Assembly: GCA_001600175.1 (NCBI GenBank) | Contig: BCJC01000003.1 | Coordinates: forward strand, 1,674,001 to 1,738,000 | Reading direction: 5' to 3' | Source of the DNA: Erythrobasidium yunnanense | Lineage: Eukaryota > Basidiomycota > Cystobasidiomycetes > Erythrobasidiales > Erythrobasidiaceae | DNA length: 64,000 nucleotides | Shown: piece after piece, positions 46,328-56,762 of the stretch | Numbering within the stretch: the first letter of the stretch is position 1 | Layout: the number at the start of each line of letters is the position of its first letter | The notes under the pieces: model-generated | What the model was told of the DNA's origin: nothing | Seen by the model: only the letters and a program-made list of their open reading frames with translations | Databases searched by the model: none | Position numbers and translations under genes: made by a program

Positions 46328-47377
46328 TTACACCGTGAAAGCTGGCTTCTTCCCTCTGACCTGAATCAGTCGATAAAGTCAGGTCTAACGCGTAGGTATC
46401 ATAGACATGGTACAAAGGACACACCTGAGAATCCCTGTGGCTCTGGAACTCGACGTCACTAGTATAGCCACCCGTGATCTTTCCTTGCACGCCTAGCACG
46501 CCGAATTTGAAGTGTTTGCCGATATCCTCGACTTTGGCTCTCGTGTCGGATGAACGAGTCCAGATTGATATTCTGTAGAAGGCTTTCCTCGAAGATACGA
46601 TAACGCCGGTCACCTCGTCTGTGAAAGGTGTGTCTGGGTTTGGATCCTGCCCGTAAGGCGTTTCGAAGGTCTCGCCGATTGCCGCCAGCATCTGCAGAAC
46701 GACTTCCCCTTAGCATTTCATTGTATGCTTTTTAGATGTGTATGATACGTACCGTATACAGCCAGAACTTGTCGATAGCCTCACGGTTCTTGTCTCGAGG
46801 TAGCTGGATAGCCCACTTCCCCCCATTGCTGTTTGCAGAATCCTCCCATGCAGGCTTGATGCCGTCTTTGAAAAGGTAGTAGTTGGAGTTTGTTGCAATG
46901 TGGGAAGGAGGAACAATACTGCAGCAGCGTAAGACAGTGCCAAAGCAGCACGAACGAAATCAGCAATTTGGCAGTGACAGGCTAGATTTGGCGAGCGGTT
47001 GGGCAACTCAACTTGTTGTAGAGACCCCAGAACTCTTCTACAGTCTCAAAGGCCATGACTTCCTGCAGCTGCTCATTCCAGTCTTTCGCCTTGTTCTGCT
47101 TTGAAGCATTATCGAACCAGAGGATCCACTTCGAATATAGCGGGTGGACGACGTTGAAGTTTGCAGGATCTGAGAATACAGTCTTGATGCCATTGCTGTT
47201 GCTACCGCTGCTGTCTTTGCTGGAATCCTCTGCAATCTCGCCCTCTTCAGTCGCCGTTTCTGCAATCGCAGCTTTGACGGCCTGCTCTGCTGCCGCTTTG
47301 GCTGCTGCTGGAAGGCCAGACGTAGACGCCGTCGTCGCTGAATCCTCAGGTACTGGTGCTAGAGTGCTGTCTGCCAT
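46328..47377 (-). CDS. CDC33: Translation initiation factor eIF4E (cap-binding protein)
   Basis: Four exons: 47377-47013, 46918-46753, 46691-46425, 46360-46328; 276 residues. After a ~80-residue Ala/Ser/Glu-rich leader the eIF4E fold begins with HPLYSKWILWFDN (first cap-stacking Trp). FETVEEFWGLYNNI, FKDGIKPAWED (second cap Trp), GGKWAIQLPR and DKFWLYTMLAAIGE follow, and the GVIVSSR strand and basic loop are present. The protein binds the mRNA 5' cap and eIF4G. The first donor (GTTGAG) is unusual, and the last exon adds only ten residues. The long leader is normal for basidiomycete eIF4E-type proteins as far as I know, but I could not compare directly. Confidence 0.93.
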
Positions 47378-47517
47378 TGTGGAATAAGGTGTGGAATAGG
47401 TTTGATGCAAAAAAATCGGGTAGTCAACTTCAGCCGGATTGACGTTACATGCGTGTCTACAACACTGGTCTTCCACACATAATATTGCTAATATATATCT
47501 GATGGCGCCGTTAGACC

Positions 47518-48475
47518 TTACATCAGCTCTTCGAAGTGCTTGACAAACCGCAGACTTGGGCTATCTGTTTGAGCGGCCTCGTCCAGCCGATGCACTCCAT
47601 CTGTGACGTGTATTCCCATATTGCCACACTTATCCCTCATGCTCTCGTCCGCCATGATTATGCCCACATCGGCCTCCAGCAAGCAGAGAAGGTCTGTTTC
47701 GCTGTCGCCGATGTACTGTAAAACACAAGCATAAGTATCCAGGCAGCACCCTGCTAGGAATGTACTCACCACAACCCTGCTTTCTTTTGTGTTGCTAGTC
47801 TCCTGGGCACGCCAGGCATCTACCATTTTCCGCATCTCGCGCAACTTGTCTCTTGCGGTCCTGATACCCTGAGCATTGCTCTTGTGTTTGCTGATCTCTC
47901 CAGTTCCCAGACCATCTTCATCAAAGATGACTTCGTTTGCCTGGATCTGAATGTTGTGCGTAGCGAGATCTACGCCTCTCGACTGTAAGGCTTCGCGAAT
48001 GAAGATGCCGCTCCAGCCAACAGAAACGATGCCCCACGGACCTTCGTGACTCTTCAGAAAGTCTGCAGCACCAGCTTGTAGGGACAGGAGCTTGTGATCT
48101 CTCGCTCGTTCTAGCAGACTTGTCCTAGACATGCCCTTGAAGAGGCCGCCCCGCTCGACTCGATCAACGCTTGCATACTCGACAGCTTCCTAGGGTAAAC
48201 GTTCATGTATGAGTGATCATCTACAAGGAGCCAGGGAGTTGCTGGGAGTGTTAATCACCCTGCATGTCATCAAGGAAAGCCGTCATTTTGGGTAGGGTAG
48301 TTAGATCGCCATGCTTCTTCTTCAATGCTGCATAGTCTTCCAGGTATGCTTGTGTATATGGCGACAGGCTTTCAGGCGAGGGAGCTATCAGATCCAGAGT
48401 ATCGGCTTTCGAGAGCGTCTTGTCCCAGTCCAGCACGACGAGGGTTCTTCTGCTTGCGCTGTCGAGGCGCGACAT
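47518..48475 (-). CDS. HAD-superfamily phosphatase, Cto1-like
   Basis: Three exons: 48475-48259, 48185-47770, 47715-47518; 276 residues. HAD motif I is VVLDWDKTLSK, motif II lies in IVSVGWSGIFI, a basic REMRKM stretch may give the motif III Lys/Arg, and motif IV is YIGDSETDLLCLLEADVGI. The architecture matches small fungal HAD proteins related to budding-yeast YCR015C (CTO1), whose substrate is not known to me. The catalytic first Asp and the acid DxxxD in motif IV are present. It lies 140 bp from eIF4E in the same orientation. The gene divides from the secreted-protein gene by a divergent promoter. Confidence 0.82.
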
Positions 48476-49089
48476 GACAGATGGGTGCAGTGTTCTTCCA
48501 AAGATGGTCCGCTGAATTGTTACAGTAATTTCGTTGAAAGTCTTCGGTTCTTCAGAGCGCAACCCCTGATATATAGCTTGACAGATTGCGATAGCTCTGG
48601 AGGCTTTACCTAAAGCAATGCACACCAACGCTACGCAATGTAGAAATACTACATACTACATATTCCCAAACGTCGACTTTGCTGAAGTTCGTCTGGACGA
48701 AGATGCAAGGCGTACTCACTCGAAAGCCAAGAGAAAGTCCGAAAGTTCGCAAGTCTTTAATAACACATTATGAGATACTCTACTGCGAGCTACTCCCATC
48801 ACTCCGCCGTTGAAACGTGAGCCTGCCCAATCCGGACATTTCTCCCAGCCTGCTTTCTGGTCTCCTGTCTCAATACGTCCACTACGTGCCTTCGCAGCGA
48901 TAAACCTTGTTGTTTACTTCAGCAAACAAAGCGTGGCTACAACAGGGGTCGTAAACGTAGCCGGCTCACAATGGTGGATCGACAGACCGCTGACCGCATG
49001 GGGAGTCTCGACATCCTCGACTTTCTTCGAGGCACAGATGGTCTATAACTTCTACTCTCAGTCTAATTGCTGTGGTCTCGCCTGGAGAG
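48476..49089. other. Divergent intergenic region
   Basis: 614 bp between two divergent starts. A 99-codon plus-strand frame at 48810-49109 overlaps the next gene's start and shows no family features; I do not call it. Region carries both promoters. Confidence 0.45.
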
Positions 49090-50330
49090 ATGCTGCTGAA
49101 TATCCCTAGCAGTTTGGCTATATATGTCCTCAGTGCAGTGCTCGCTACTACAGCGGCAGAAGCAGTACCTCAGCGCCACGCAGGGTCTCACAACAGTCAT
49201 AATCGAAGAGGTCTACATGCGCGAGCGGTCCCCAAATTCGACTTGGACTCCAGGCGCCATCTTATGGGTCGTCACCTAGGAGCACACAAGCAGAACGACT
49301 CAGGTGGGCCAGGATTCCCGTACAGTCTATAGATAATCAGTCTGACCGTGCTGCAGCAGCTCCAAAGGATCTTTCGGTCTTTCAGCGAAACCAAGTGAAA
49401 GCGAGAAGTCCTGTTAAAAAGAAGGCAAAGCGCCAAGGCCCATCGGTCCTTCCCACCACCACCACGGCCACTCCTACTATAACGTACGATACGCGTTTCG
49501 CATACACCACTACAGCAACAAGCTTTGGCGTGACGACTCAGACCTCCGTAGCGACGATCTTGAGTGCTGTTTACTCTACTTCGACCACTTCAACTACTTC
49601 CACGTCCCTATCTACGCAATTTGCGACCTATTACTCTACATCGACCGGCTATTCGCAGTCAGTGGGCGCGACACGAGAATGCTCCGGATTCGTCTTCCAG
49701 AGGTGTAGCAATGTCGCATACACTACCTCTGTCCCATACACGACCTCGATCCAGAGCATCACATCCACGATTGGTACAGTGACCTATCTCAATACGCTTG
49801 CGATCGGCACAGGGACCTACACAAGCACTTCTACAAGTCTCTCTACCTCTCTTGTCCCTTCTACTACCGCTACCTCTTTCGGCGTCAGCAGCTCGCAGCT
49901 GCCCTATGCTGTCACGACCACAGCTACTGTAACAGGCACCTCTACGTCGCTCAGTACACTCTACTCAGCATCAGTTAGCGCAAGCGTCGAATATTCCACC
50001 TCCGTGTCGACATCTACCTCCTACAATTGGCTAGGACAGATTGCGGGCCGCTACTTGGTCACTCGTAGTGTACCCACCAATACAGTATATTCGACCTCCC
50101 TAGTCCCGACAGGAACGACAAACATCCTATCAGCTTATACCAGCACGGCTACTCTTACCTATACGACAACGCCGGGAGCAGCTGCGACTCCTCAGCAGTC
50201 GGATGGAGGAGCGAACGATGGGTCGCAAGTACAGGGAAGCCCCTCAGCATCGACAGGGTCTGGAACCAGCTGTACATGTAACAATGGTAAACCTGGATGG
50301 CTCATCTTCTTCATTTGTCTCTGTATTTAG
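49090..50330 (+). CDS. Secreted Ser/Thr-rich cell-wall or adhesin-like protein
   Basis: Exons 49090-49303 and 49360-50330 give about 394 residues. The N terminus has a hydrophobic signal peptide (about residues 1-22, ending TAAEA). A basic, cysteine-free stretch with an RRGLHARAV site that could be Kex2-processed follows. Residues ~100-350 are extremely Ser/Thr/Tyr-rich with imperfect units of the kind TSTSLST and TATSFGV, a likely heavily O-mannosylated stalk. Two Cys pairs occur (ECSGFVFQRC and SCTCNNG). The last stretch can be read through to a short hydrophobic tail (WLIFFICLCI), or an intron at 50286-50331 (GTAAAC...TTTAG) would remove it. No family recognised. Confidence 0.75.
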
Positions 50331-50567
50331 AGGCGATCATACGCCGGGCTTGACTTCGAATCTGGCTGGCCATAGATTCGGAGCCTAGATACTTGATGTT
50401 GTGCTTACATCTTACACGCAACATCTAGCGAGCATTGATGGTGTCTCACTTGCTTATCGATAGCCGCCACCCTGATTAACGCTTTCTGATGACAGATTGA
50501 TTGCTTGATCTTCTCTGACCTTTTCCTACAAAAAGCGGACGGCCATACAGTTACGCCTTCTCACCTC
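50331..50567. other. Short intergenic interval
   Basis: Contains the end of the possible terminal intron of the secreted-protein gene and the promoter of the carrier gene. If the intron is used, the upstream coding sequence ends near 50354. Confidence 0.4.
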
Positions 50568-52212
50568 ATGGCGACTCTGAGCTTACCAGCAGAGCCCATC
50601 AATGCGGCTGCGTCCTCTTCGTCATCTTTAGAAGCTTCATCATCATCGGCGGCTTCAGGCAGCGGATCAAACGATGGGTTCAACGCAACAGGAAAGAAGC
50701 AGCAGCAGCGCCGTAGGATCATTGCGGCTTGCGGAGGTGCAGTAGTCACCAGCTTGACGAGTAAGTCGGACTTTGCTAGCTGTCAAAAAGCCATCAATAG
50801 GGGAAAGCATGACTCCAGAATACTGAGCTTCCAAGGCGAGCTTGCTTCACATAGTACATTGCACTGACGGCCTATGTACTTCCGCAGTGACGCCCTTCGA
50901 TGTCGTCAAAACTCGCATGCAGACGCAGAGCTCGTCAGAATCGCTCTTTATCCCATCTTCGCATGTCCCTCCGCCTACAACCACAGTATCGACCTCGCAA
51001 GAGCCTTCTAGTCAGACAGGACGCTGGAAAGGCAAAGGAAGAGCTATAAATCGCACTTCAGCGAGCGGGCCGATGGAGCACGCACGCTCACTAGCTGCAA
51101 CGAATCTGGCAACGTGCTGCCAGAAGACGTACTTCACCAACAATTTGGTGGACGGCAGGGATATCCTGTGCTCTTTCGATCCGCGCGAAGCCGCCTCTGG
51201 TTCCTCTTCTTCGATAACAAGCGCAAGATCCTTTTCTTCTGCTGCGCGCAACCTCGCGATTCCTTTTCTTTCCTCTAACAACGGCCAACTTACTTGGGCA
51301 CTGGACTCCTCGGCTCAATGCCTCTACCCCTCACCAGCTGTAGCAGCCCAGCACCTTCCACAGCTCAGCGCTCCTTCTGCTAGACGGTTCACAGGATTCT
51401 TCGATGCTTTCTTGAAAATAGGACGTCACGAAGGTATCACAGCGTTATGGCGAGGCGTGTCGGCAACCCTTATTATGTCGGTACCTTCGCAAGTCCTCTA
51501 TATGGTCGGCTACGACAAACTGCGCGCCGCAGCATTGCAGAGAGCCCCTGTGCTGTATCGGAAGCCTATTGATGGCCAGCCCACCAGCACCTACATAACG
51601 ACTACAACATTTCTTGCTGGATCTTTCTCGCGAACGGTAGTAGCAGTCATGCTGGCACCTCTAGAGCTCGTCCGCACGCGAATACAGAGTACACAAGCGA
51701 ATGTCTCACTTCCGAGCATATTAGGCTCGATCAGGGTACTTATGAAGGAGCAAGGCACCCGCAGCCTTTGGCGAGGCTTGTCTGCTACATTATGGCGAGA
51801 TGTTCCGTTCTCAGGTGCATACTGGGCAGGATATGAAGGAATAAGGAGGTTCTTAACAAATGGAAAAGGAATGGGAGAATCGGTTGAGGGCGACCTAGCC
51901 GGCAAGACATTTGGCATTTCCTTCGCTAGCGGTGCAGGAAGTGGTATGGTGAGTAATAGTCATTCTGCTTTTTGAGATGGCTACTAACGCTCCATTCAGA
52001 TCGCATCCTTCTTGACGCATCCTTTCGATGTCATCAAGACCAGAAGACAAACCGAGTCGTCGTCAGCAAGAGCTCGCAGTACACTCGCCTTCGCACAAGA
52101 CATCGTCCGTAAAGAAGGCATGGCTGGGCTGTGGAGCGGTCTCGTACCTCGTATAGCCAAGGTCGCGCCCGCTTGCGGCATCATGATTGGCGCGTACGAA
52201 GCTTTGAGATGA
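50568..52212 (+). CDS. MTM1: Mitochondrial carrier, Mtm1/SLC25A39-40 type
   Basis: Three exons: 50568-50760, 50888-51948, 52000-52212; 488 residues. Three carrier signatures are present: TPFDVVKTRMQ, APLELVRTRIQ and HPFDVIKTRRQ, each ending a membrane span. The first repeat has a long insert (about 80-180) containing two Cys (TCCQK). That insert, together with RHEGITALWRG and PSQVLYMVGYD, is characteristic of Mtm1/SLC25A39, the inner-membrane glutathione carrier linked to manganese and Fe-S homeostasis. A Ser-rich leader of ~40 residues precedes. Identity is from the insert and signatures; a related SLC25 carrier is less likely. Confidence 0.88.
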
Positions 52213-52321
52213 GCGAACCTTTCCTTCATACACTCTTATCACGATCACGAACCCGCTCTCGAGTAGAATAATATGTAATCGTTGTTGTGCAAGATCTTGT
52301 GGATAGAGTTAGATCGGCATA

Positions 52322-52570
52322 CTAATTGTAGACATGGCAAGACACAATATGACGACCAGCATGATCCTCCGACCACTCATCGTTTACACGTTCTTTTCGC
52401 ACCGGCTGGTACTTGCGGATTTGAAGAGACCGCATAACGCAGGCTGCGAGGACTGTAAAGAAGTAGGGTAGCTGCGATGTCGAGAGGAGAGAGTGCATCT
52501 TGGTATGGTCAAGTCCTCCAGCAGCGCTAGTAACGCATTCACTCCAGCTTGCGTTGCTAGGCGATACCAT
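52322..52570 (-). CDS. Candidate small membrane protein, weak support
   Basis: An 82-codon frame with one plausible membrane span (LPYFFTVLAACVM near residues 35-47) followed by a basic-acidic tail (RKYQPVRKERVNDEW). It lies alone in the 490-bp gap between the carrier stop and the ARP5 start, convergent to the first and divergent from the second. No family recognised. It could be chance; the frame length alone does not settle it. Confidence 0.25.
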   Translation of the reverse strand: MVSPSNASWSECVTSAAGGLDHTKMHSLLSTSQLPYFFTVLAACVMRSLQIRKYQPVRKERVNDEWSEDHAGRHIVSCHVYN

Positions 52571-52704
52571 GCGCGCGCGAGTACTCCATCGCAGGCAAGG
52601 CGACGATACTGAGCGTCTTCAGGGATCCTAATACGTGTAGATTTGCATACCGTGCAGCATGGACAAAGTTGACCTCTTGCGCTTGCTTGTCGTTGACCCA
52701 ACTG

Positions 52705-55600
52705 ATGGATGATCCGGGGCCGTCAAGTCGCCCAAAGACTGTCCATTATCTGAACGAGCCGCTGTCTGGCGAAGCAGCCCAGTCCTATGATTATGCTTTA
52801 AACTATGCTGGCTCTGCTACGCCCATCGTTATCGACAATGGCGAGTCTACGGTTCTGGCTGGCTGTGAAGTCTGGCGTTCTCGATTATTGACTGGTTTCC
52901 CCCTGTGTTTCGCTTGCAGGCGTGACGTGGCTTCGTGCAGGATGGGCTAACGAGAAAGATCCAAGAATCCTTTGCGAGAATGTCGTCAGTCGGTACAGAG
53001 ACAGGCGCCTTGGTCGGGCTGTCATGCTTGCTGGCTCGTCTGCATCGCTCGAGCACAACTCGAGAATCAGTGCAAAGCTTCCTTACGAGACGGATGTCGT
53101 GGTAGCCTTTGATGCTATGGTGAGCGTTTTGGCTGTCCGGTCTGTCCAGGCTAATCAAGCCTATATTATTACAGGAGAACCTACTTGACTATCTATTCGT
53201 CAAGCTAGGAATCACATCTGAAGGCTCCGTATCGCATCCAATCGCAATGACAGAAACGCTCGGAAATCCTTTGTATTGCCGAAGTCGTGAGCATGAAGGA
53301 TGTACTTAGGATGTCACAGCTGACAGAGATGCCATCTACAGTAATGTCTGAGCTCCTCTTCGAAGGGTATAGGGTGCCCAATGTCAGCTATGCCGTCGAC
53401 TCGCTGGCAAGCTTCTATCAGTCCGGGCAGCAGGATGGCCTGATCGTATCATCCTCAACGATGGCCACGCATATAATACCTGTGTTGAACGGCAAAGGCA
53501 TCCTGGGCAGTGCGAAACGGTATGTATAAAGCACATTGCGCAGCTTCGCGCCATAAACTGAGACAGCCTATTTCAGAATCGCATGGGGCGGATTGCAGGC
53601 TGCCGACTATCTACTGAAGCTGGTTCAGCTCAAGTATCCCAACTTCCCTACCCGTGTAACGCCTTCGCAAGCTACCGTAAAGTACTCTTATTTCAAGCCT
53701 CTATAGTCTGCTAATACGCGTTCAAACAGGCTATGCTAAGAGATCACTGCTACTACTCCTTACAATATTCAGAGGATATCAAAGCTTCATCTAGTCCGCA
53801 CAAGCTTGTCGCCTTCGATCGTGTCATACAATTTCCATTCAGGCCTCTAGAAGATAGCCAAAAACCAGATGAGGTGCTTCTCAGAATGCAAGAGAAGAAG
53901 AAGGAGCAAGGCAGGAGGCTTCAAGCTCAAGCGCAGTCGGTCCGCCTTGAAAGGGTCCGTACGCTCTCTTGGTATGACCGGGTAGCACAGGCTGATACGC
54001 GCGATACGCTGTAGCTCATGCAAAAGGAAGCGGACCTCGAGGGCTTTTCGGCTCTGAAGCAATATAAGACCATAGAGAAGAAGGCAGACTATATGGTGCG
54101 ATACGAGCTTAGCTTTTCGACCAAAATCGCTTATAGTATGTGCTTCAGAAACGCATACAAGGCTCCGGCTTTCATAGCGAGAAAGACCTGGATGAGACCA
54201 TCAAGAAGCTGGAGAAGGCAATTCGACGAGCCAGAAACAAGGATCTCGGCATCGAGGAGGAAGAAGAAAAGGTAAGAAGTGGCTAGCTCGTAATGTAACA
54301 ATGTTTCAATACTTACAGATTTAACAGGAGGTACCAACGTTCCCGCTGATCAGTATACCGGATCATCAGTTGACAGTGGCGGAGCTGAAGGAGAAGAGGA
54401 AGCAGAGGCTGAACAAGGCGGGTTATGATGCAAGAATGCGAGCAAAAGCAGACAGGGATGCAGCTAAAGCAAGAGAGGTAAGGGGATCCTAGGCATATTG
54501 CTTCCTGTTTATTCTAATATGAGCTTGCAGGCCGAAGAAGCCAGACTTGATGAAGAGTCTCGTTTGCGGGATTTCACCTCCTGGGCAGCAGAGAAGAGGA
54601 AGAAACAAGAGGTACATCAAAGGCTCTTCTGGACGGACGACCCTGGCTGACATTCTTGAAGGAAACAATCGAACGCATGCGCATCCGCAAGGAGCATAAG
54701 GAGCAGTTAGGCAACCGAAAGAGTTTAGCTGCTCAGCAGAGAATGCAGACTATCACGAACATGGCTAGTGAGGCTCCAGTCACCAAAAAGAAGCGAAAGA
54801 AGGGACCAGCAGAGGACACCTTCGGTGCAAATGACGATGACTGGGCCGTCTATAGAGAGATAGTAAGCCAAAATACTTGCTCTGGACTTGTCTAGACTGA
54901 TCGGGCACATTCTGACAGGGAGTGGAAGAGTCCGAAGCCGAAGAGGAAGACCAAATATATCTGGCAAAGATAGAAGACTCTCTTCTGAAGTATGACTCGA
55001 GCTTTCATCCCAATGATACTGCAGCAAGACGAGCTTTCGCGAAGCAGAAGCTGCTCAACGCTTTCCTTCGGGGAATGACTCCGGACGACCCGCTCGACGA
55101 TTACGACGCAGCCAATCCAGAACATCAAGCACAGCTTCACCTCAACCTCGAGCGAATCCGGGTGCCGGAAGTAAGCTTCCAACCCAGTTTGGCAGGTATC
55201 GATTCAGCGGGTCTGCTCGAAGTCGTCGAGCACATTCTGCGATCTTTCACGCCTGAAGAGCGCGACCGGTTGACCAGTGTACGTGATACCTGATAACTCA
55301 ATTCATACTTACTGATCCTGATGTCTCTCTGTTCAGAATGTCTTCTTGACCGGCGGATACTCGCTTGTTTCGCAACTAGACCAGCGCCTCAAGCAGGACA
55401 TGACTTCGATCCTGCCTGTCGGATCACCAGTAAACATCACTAGAGCGGGAGATGCTCAGCTGGATGCCTGGAGAGGTTTAGCCAAATTCACTAGATCCGA
55501 GAGCTACAAGCAAACGGTCGTCACGCTGCAGGACTGGTATGAGAAAGGAGGAGAGTACATCAAAGAGCATGATCTGTCCAATTCGTATAGGTTGTTGTAG
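52705..55600 (+). CDS. ARP5: Actin-related protein 5 (INO80 complex subunit)
   Basis: Thirteen exons: 52705-52840, 52920-53119, 53175-53286, 53342-53519, 53577-53676, 53730-53954, 54015-54095, 54137-54271, 54328-54477, 54531-54611, 54662-54862, 54919-55278, 55337-55600; 740 residues. The actin fold begins with PIVIDNG and VTWLRAGWA, with NPLYCRSLMSELLFE, SSTMATHIIPVL (phosphate loop) and LTGGYSLV near the end. A ~250-residue charged insert (KKLEKAIRRARNKD, KEKRKQRLNKAG) splits subdomain 3, the hallmark of Arp5, which binds nucleosomes within the INO80 remodeller together with Ies6. The first intron starts GC (GCGAGT). Length fits the family. Confidence 0.93.
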
Positions 55601-55668
55601 GACTAGCATAGCTGTGAAATCAAGATGCTACTGCTCATCTCTCTTTCTTGACCATCCAAGAAACCAAC

Positions 55669-56760
55669 CATGACGGAACCGCAGCTAATAGCCAAGGGCA
55701 AAGTGCGCGATATATACAGCACGTCGGATCCCTCGACACTGCTCTTTGTTGCGACGGATCGCGTGTCGGCCTTCGATATTGTCATGAAGAATGTCAGGCA
55801 GCTCCTCATCACAGGGAGTCAAGACCTTTGACTGAACTCCACAATCCAGGGTGTACCGAACAAGGGAAAGCTATTGACCTCTCTGAGCAAATTCTGGTTC
55901 GAGAAGCTGGGCTCGATACTTCAGAATCACTTTGTCACGGATGACCTCGACCAGATGCCGCAAGGCGTCAAAGAATGGGGGCAAAGCACTGGCAAGGATC
56001 TTTCTGGAAGGACGATGCTGGTGAAACGATGCGAAGTCTTGAAGTGCGAAGCCATCGTTAGAGGATACTTGACTGGTGAGTGAGAAAGAAGGGCTACAAT
56101 GATGCGCAGCGCTGATTCCGATACGTCAGGCTCTGCGTACAAGGAATACCTGCAAAGCGGTACGGTGCATGGCATCAAGCTACCAGCTGGCTTGCCAGAA
56201 TCAGCCAAGCTGGATCCCCCTATTTTCACACCTTCGACAAAGGCAGCAGTAGGCGACAAGGACGAGAACGTACATCCAGACAAATGTATGTCACACCTTG
56301 TTCATAACGGTGACACCAGCTTAGCCTTGCGACTTCAGTGCCGGAGCTTCTCGGCCAAGAATATGCTTCGCTGGCTCCTCTACTGATCAAGAAGGCCGTC
56401 GACATCTTCACAGCAGCATCGCAGCACGCCGAAAGTGTTGGCCTGGTACTCGCTGACACGAAGTTCGAGTTCGGAGTACTGCCCGCTTCGCGTTCGGATA
56501 AGCTGGAAGAACGTCTTATCCTTATAGACGAGGTGCTTACGCCAGACTCTTCAAGGTATTGGGAAGCAAGTGAATGGGCGGAAGGAAAAACAATGACGGG
56601 CTTCGACAAGCAAGCCTTGCGAGAATGGTTGAAAGCGGGAGGCGGTGGATACAAAGGGGAGGAAGGCGTTACGATACCGCAAGATGTCGTTGATGAGACA
56701 TGGAAGAGGTATTGCGAATGCTATCAAAGGGTCACCGGCAAGACTTTCGAGTCGCCGTGA
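55669..56760 (+). CDS. ADE1: SAICAR synthetase (purine biosynthesis)
   Basis: Four exons: 55669-55791, 55850-56075, 56130-56285, 56339-56760; 308 residues, the standard size. It joins aspartate to CAIR in step seven of IMP synthesis, in the cytosol. Signatures are [55 protein letters not shown], the LADTKFEFG acid site and [14 protein letters not shown]. The start ATG at 55669 is the only one that opens on the short family N terminus ([10 protein letters not shown]). Its stop is two bases from the stop of the convergent ASNSD1-like gene. Confidence 0.96.
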
Positions 56761-56762
56761 TT

